DNA of 64,000 nt. Source: Pyralis farinalis (lineage: Eukaryota > Arthropoda > Insecta > Lepidoptera > Pyralidae). The stretch spans positions 41,183,738 to 41,247,737 of the forward strand of contig OX382261.1 of the NCBI GenBank assembly GCA_947507595.1, in the 5' to 3' direction. The position numbers and the translations under genes were made by a program. The notes beneath the pieces were generated by a model. That model made no database searches and had not been told where the DNA came from. It was given only the letters and a program-made list of their open reading frames with translations. Of the stretch, positions 55,101 to 61,100 are shown piece by piece (position 1 is the first letter of the stretch; every line of letters starts with the position of its first letter).

Positions 55101-58100
55101 ACTCAAAATGAGTTCATCCAAATCACGCTGTGGAATGGCCGCCCATGTTCGTTGCAACAACAAAAAACGGTCTTCTTGCGACTGGATACCCTCCATATTC
55201 GGCAGAGCTCTTCTCTGTAGCATATCCCATGCATGCTCAATCGGGTTCAAGTCTGGCGACTGAGCAGGCCAGGGCATGACATTGATGTTAGCTGCGGCGA
55301 GAGTCTGTCTTACAACTCTTGCGGTGTGCGGTCGTGCATTATCATGCATTAACTGAAATAAGGGACCGATTTGCACTTGTAGAGGAACGATGACGTCTGA
55401 TACAATCGTCTCAGCATAAATTTGAGCGTTGAGGTTGCCTCTGATCCAAATCAACTCAGTTCTTCCGCCTATCCAAATACCCGCCCATACCATGATGGTT
55501 CCACCACTATAAGGATGGACTTCCTGGCAGGATTTTAATCGCTGTTGGCGTCCAGGTGTTCTCCAGTGTCGTATACGTCTTGTATCCGGTCTCATACCAA
55601 AACGAGACTCATCAGAAAAGCACACGAAACGCCATTGTTCTTCTGCCCAATTTCTGTGTTCAAGAGCCCATTGATATCGAATCCTACGATTGTGCATTGC
55701 TATAGGTGGTACCCTTAGCGGTCTTCGGGAATGAAGGTTCACTTCATGCAAGCGGTTTCTGACTGTTTGGTCGCTAATTAAGTTCCCTGAAGAGTGATGA
55801 AGCGTCACGGCTAACATCATGGCGGTTATTGTTGGAGCTCTTCGAGTTGTGATTTGAATGTATCGGTCTTGTCTCCGTGTGGTGCAGCGATACCGTCCTC
55901 CATGGCGCTCAGCCACGGTACCAGTGCTTCGGTAACGTGTCCAAAGTCGACTGATAACACTCTGACTTGTATTCAGAGCTAAAGCCACAGTACGTTGCCG
56001 GGAACCAGCTTCTATCATCGTTAGTGTTCGCGGTAGAAACACGGATTATTAATTGTTTAAGTTACCCAATAAAATTTTAAAGAAAACTGTTATTTCAGTC
56101 TTTTTTTCGAACTTTAATGTTAGTGGTTCAAATGTCAAAAATCCCTTTATTATGAAAATGGCAAATTTCTTTATTAATGCAAAGGTGACTTGGTTTCTCG
56201 TTACTGTAGACAAACGAAAACACTTTATTTGATGAATCCTTAAAGAAAATTTTAATTAATATCAATCAGGAGAAAAGTTATTGCAAAAATATATGTTGAT
56301 CCCTAGACACTTTTGATGTGGTAGTATTGTTGCCCCATCGCGGTACTCCGGACCACTTGTACAGTTCGTTATTTAGCTTAATCACTAGTGAATTTAATAC
56401 AATCTTTACTCCAAAACAACTGTCTGTAAGTGACCGTATGACATTCAGTGATTGGACAACTCCTGGTATTTACAAAAGTCGGAATAAATTGTATGAACTT
56501 TATGAAGAAAGGACCTGTAACCACAATCCGACTTTTCAAGAACTTGTAAAAAATTATGCTAAAATATTTAAACGAGCCTGTTCCAATGCTAAGTCTATAT
56601 ATTTAAGAAATAAAATTAATGGTTCAACAAATATTATTAAATCTGTTTAGAATATGATAAATAATGAGACGGGTAGAGCGAAAGTACGTAGTCGAGACTT
56701 TCGGTTAAAGATAAATGATATAGATATCAAAAATGATGAAGAAATTGCGACTGAGTTTAAAAAATATTTTTCTAACACTCCTCTTATTACTACGAGAAAT
56801 CTTATGTCTTCTTCTATAGCTGCTGAACTGGTTCTCAAACAGAGCGTGGTAGAATGCGACACAATATTTGAATTTTCAGCTGTAAGCACAAAAGATGTTT
56901 TGATCGCATTTAAATTAATAAATATGAAAAACACTAAAGATCCGTGGGGTCTATCTATCAAAACCATTTCTTCTATTATTATTTCAATCGCTCCACATTT
57001 AGCTACAATTTACAATTGTTGTGTGGCATCTAGTGTATTTCCTGACTTGATGAAACATAGTAAAATCATTCCATTATTTAAATCTGGTGATAGTTCGGAC
57101 CCTTCGAAGTTTCGACCTGTTTCCATACTGTCCATTCTCAGTAAAATGTTTAAAAAACTAATGCTTAGCCAGTTGCTCAGACATTTCAATACACATAATT
57201 TGCTTCATAGGAAACAACATCCATAAGGTTTTCCAAGGGACTACAGAATACGGAGTTCTTCAAGAAATGCGTGAAGAGGTTTTTAGAGGGTCGGCAACGC
57301 ATGAGTGATACCCCTGGTGTTCAAATGTCCGTAGGCTACGGTGACTTTTTACCATCAGGCAGGCCGCATGCTTGATTGCCACCTTAGTGATATAAAATAT
57401 ATATATATATATAAAATTCCTTGTTTCAATTCCGCTCCGCCAACACACCAAATACAGCGTACTTAGGCGGATCCCACACTGCTACGCGCTACGCGTATCG
57501 AAATATCTCAATTTGTATACTCGTAGAAAACACGCACATCTGCGCGGGGGCGCGTAAACGTCGCGCGTGCCGCAGTCCCGCGCGGTGGTGCGTTGGCAGT
57601 GTGTTGCGCCGTGCCGCATGCCGTGCGTGTTCTCTACAAACTGAGATATTTCGATACAATGTAAAAAAACGCAGTCACGCGCACCGTTCGCGTCGCGTAG
57701 CGCGTAGCAGTGTGGGACACGCCTTAGTGCGACGACAAAGTTGAATTGTATAGAACCCTCGTAGCAGAGGCACGTAGCTGGTCAGGCCTACGCCGCGATT
57801 ACGTCACTTGTAGCTTCGTAGCATACTTTTATTTTTATGACGTAGCAATAAGAAGTGCGATTTCGGCGCGTGTCGATATACTATCAATCGCCAGTTAGTT
57901 GAGACGTCGTTGTGCGGGCAGCGGCAGGACCGGCGGATATCGAACCGCCGCTGGCGGTGTGGGCGCCGAAGGCTGGCACGGCGGACAGGGGCCCTCGGTA
58001 CCGGCTTACCGCTGGCCGCCCGCGGGTCTCGGGGATTACATAATCTCCGCCCCGGGAGACTGAACCGCCAACCCGCGAAAAATCTCTGTTGTAGTGGTGC

Positions 58101-61100
58101 AGGGGGAAAAAACTTAGAAGAAGAAATAAGTTGTGTATGCCGGTACATCAGCTTGTTAGGACTGGTAGGTCTTTTCTTGTAAATTACGAGTATATTCGAT
58201 TTTATAATAAATTGCCTGAAACAGTTAGAAAGAAAGAAAGAAAAAGACAGTTCTGTCCTTTTCTGACAATGTATTCATAAGCACATTATTCTCTTTATAT
58301 CTGTTTGTATATTATTTTGTCATACCTCCCCGATGGTTTACATTTATCAGGTGGGGCCCTTTCTTTCTCTTATCTTTGAAACAAACTAGTTTATTATCGT
58401 ACTGGTTCTCGGCCTGTAAAACGACCCGAACGCACGCCCTCTCGCTCTACCGACATATCAGTCTGTACACTCGACTGTTACAACACTAACATCAGATTAT
58501 GATTGTTATGGCAGGCGGGCTTCCTTTTTCTGCAATAGCCCAGTTCTAATAATACCTCTAGATCTCATTTTAATAGACCACTGGAACCGACATAGTTCCA
58601 ATAATCCCAACACCTGCCGGGACCTGTTCATGGGTATTTTGTCCCATTGATATCCCCCGACTAGGTCACAGAGGGTATAATACATTACATCATTCTTTTC
58701 GAAGGAGCCTCTACGCGTTGGATTCATATCCCCGTGCATGCCTATCAAATGACCAGGATTAAAACCCGTGAAATAAAAGATAAACTTATTATATTAATTT
58801 TAGTACAACTAAATTTCAGTTTGACTTTAGTACAACTGAAGTTTTGAATAAAAACTTGGTATTTATAAAGTTCTTTTTTATACTTTTATTTTTAACTTTT
58901 TAGTTTTATCTTAATATGTGCACTTCTAGTAATGCATCATTATTGCAAGGTATTTTTTCTATTAGTTTCGAACTGTTTAATTCTTTGATGAGTGGTCCTT
59001 TGTTTAATTCAGGAATTTCAATATGTTTACCTTCCGTCTCCATCTTAAGAACCTATATATCATATAGGACCAAAGTGTTTGCCAACACAAAACAAAAGAC
59101 CCTAAACCCAATAGGGATACCTGGTTTTATTACAGAGTTCCTTTGGGCATCTTCCGGCTTCATCTTCAGGTCCTGGATATCATCTAGCCAAGACAAAACA
59201 AATGAGCTATAACTCTATGGGTTTGTCTTGTTTAGTTTAGGAGTTGCTGTGACCACCTTCCGACTCCACGATCAGACCAGCTCCATGGTATTATTGCATT
59301 GCCACCGAATATATGCAAGTATATCAAATTTATGTCCAATCGTAGAACTTAGCTACACAAGCTTTTTCCTTCTGCCTGATTTTAAATAACGTCTGTGTAT
59401 TGACTTACCGCCGCCGGGAGCCTCTTCAACTATCGGCTGTGACAATCGATATTGGACATTGTCCTCATGTTCATTTAAAAACTGAGTAACTTTAAACATG
59501 CGATAGTACACGAAAACAAATACACGATAATTAATTCGTCTACTTTTTCATTTTTAAATATACCTTACGATGCTATATACCTTTTGTTTCTATAGTTCTT
59601 TTACAAATCTATTATTGTAAAGAAAAAAGTCAAACGTGGGGCTATTTAAACGTGTAAGATTCTCGCGAGGAGAAATATATTCTTATAGTTGAGAAAATGC
59701 GGCGTTACTTTACTCGTTAACTGTACAAATAAACAACACGGTTACTACTCCTTATCGTGCAGGTGACTCGTCCGTATTCGTGTCTGCAGTCGTCGGCCTT
59801 CGTACGCCAGAGCGCGCGCGGGAGAAAACTATTCCTTGTAATGTTTGTCCAGGCCGCCGCCGCCGCACCTCTCGGACGTGGCAAATCTCACAATAGTGTA
59901 GAGTAAATCCGTTTCACAAGGCAGGTCTGTGGCGGAGCGGCTAATGCTGGGGTCCCGCGTGGAGCCCGAGGAGTTCGAGGAGGTGTCCATCTACTTCAGC
60001 GACATCGTGGGGTTCACGGCGCTGGCGGCGCGCTCCACGCCCGTGCAGGTAGTGGACCTGCTCAACGACTTGTACACCACCTTCGACGCCGCCATCGAGC
60101 AGTACCGCGTCTACAAGGTGGAGACAATCGGCGACGCCTACATGGTGGTGGGCGGGCTGCCGGCGCGCGCGCGCGACCACGCCGAGAGCGTCGCCACCAT
60201 GGCGTTGCACCTGCTGCACCTGGCGGGCCGCTTTCGCGTGCGACACCTGCCCGCCACGCCGCTGCGACTGCGCATCGGCCTACACTCGGGGCCGTGCTGC
60301 GCCGGCGTCGTCGGCCTCACCATGCCGCGCTACTGCCTCTTCGGGGACACCGTCAACACCGCCTCGCGCATGGAGTCCACGGGTGAGCCGGCAACCTTTA
60401 ATGGACATGTCAGGAAATTAGGAATCGCGAAAATAATTAAAACAGGGCATAGAAATTGTCAGTGTAAACTCTCTTCTTTGCACTCACGGTGTCCCCTCTG
60501 TGCCGTATTGTAATAATAGTTAGAAGTGGTGGGCGCACCGGCGGCCGGCGCGCGAGGCACGGCCAGGCCCGCGGCACACACGACTATTGCCTACAATGTT
60601 GTGCGCCAGGAGCGCGCTCGTCGCGACCTCTGCCAATCTACGTAACCTGTCGAGTCCCGACTGCCATATAATTCAATTATAATGCAATTCTGATTAAAAA
60701 CTGGATAGTTAATAGATTCAGGCTTTATTTTGCGAAAGTCAAATTGCAACCAAAACGGGATGTCGGTTCCGTTTTCACGCCTCAATGCGTTAACGGATTT
60801 TGATGAAATTTGGTAGGTATATAGATGAGGTACCTACTGGATTAACACATAGGCTACTTTTTTATCCCGGTGCTATGTGCCCGTAGGATAGTTTGGATGT
60901 TTAGATGTTTGAATCGTACTAAATATGAATGTCATATCGCTTTCACCTATCAGCGGCTTTTTATCTACTACTATCCCACAGGTAAACATCGTCGGGATAA
61001 AAAGGTTACTTTTCATCCCGGTGATGTGTTCTCTGTTATACCCAGAGATTTTCCGCTCCTGTGGAATAGATCTAGAACGTAGAGAATCATAGAGCTAATA

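Larger units (their letters stand above)
54740..57226 (+). mobile_element. LINE family W, second copy, split by a Tc1 element
   Basis: 54740-54773 (gaaagatttaagtctaatat) and 56322-57226 are together collinear with the minus-strand copy at 994-3480: TPDHLYSS, FSDWTTPGIYKSRNKLYELY, MINNETGRAKVRSRDF, FRPVSILSILSKMFKKLMLS. A stop at 56648 separates linker and RT. The RT ends abruptly at HRKQHP, where a family-J 3' end begins, so a deletion or template switch joined two LINEs. Confidence 0.85.
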
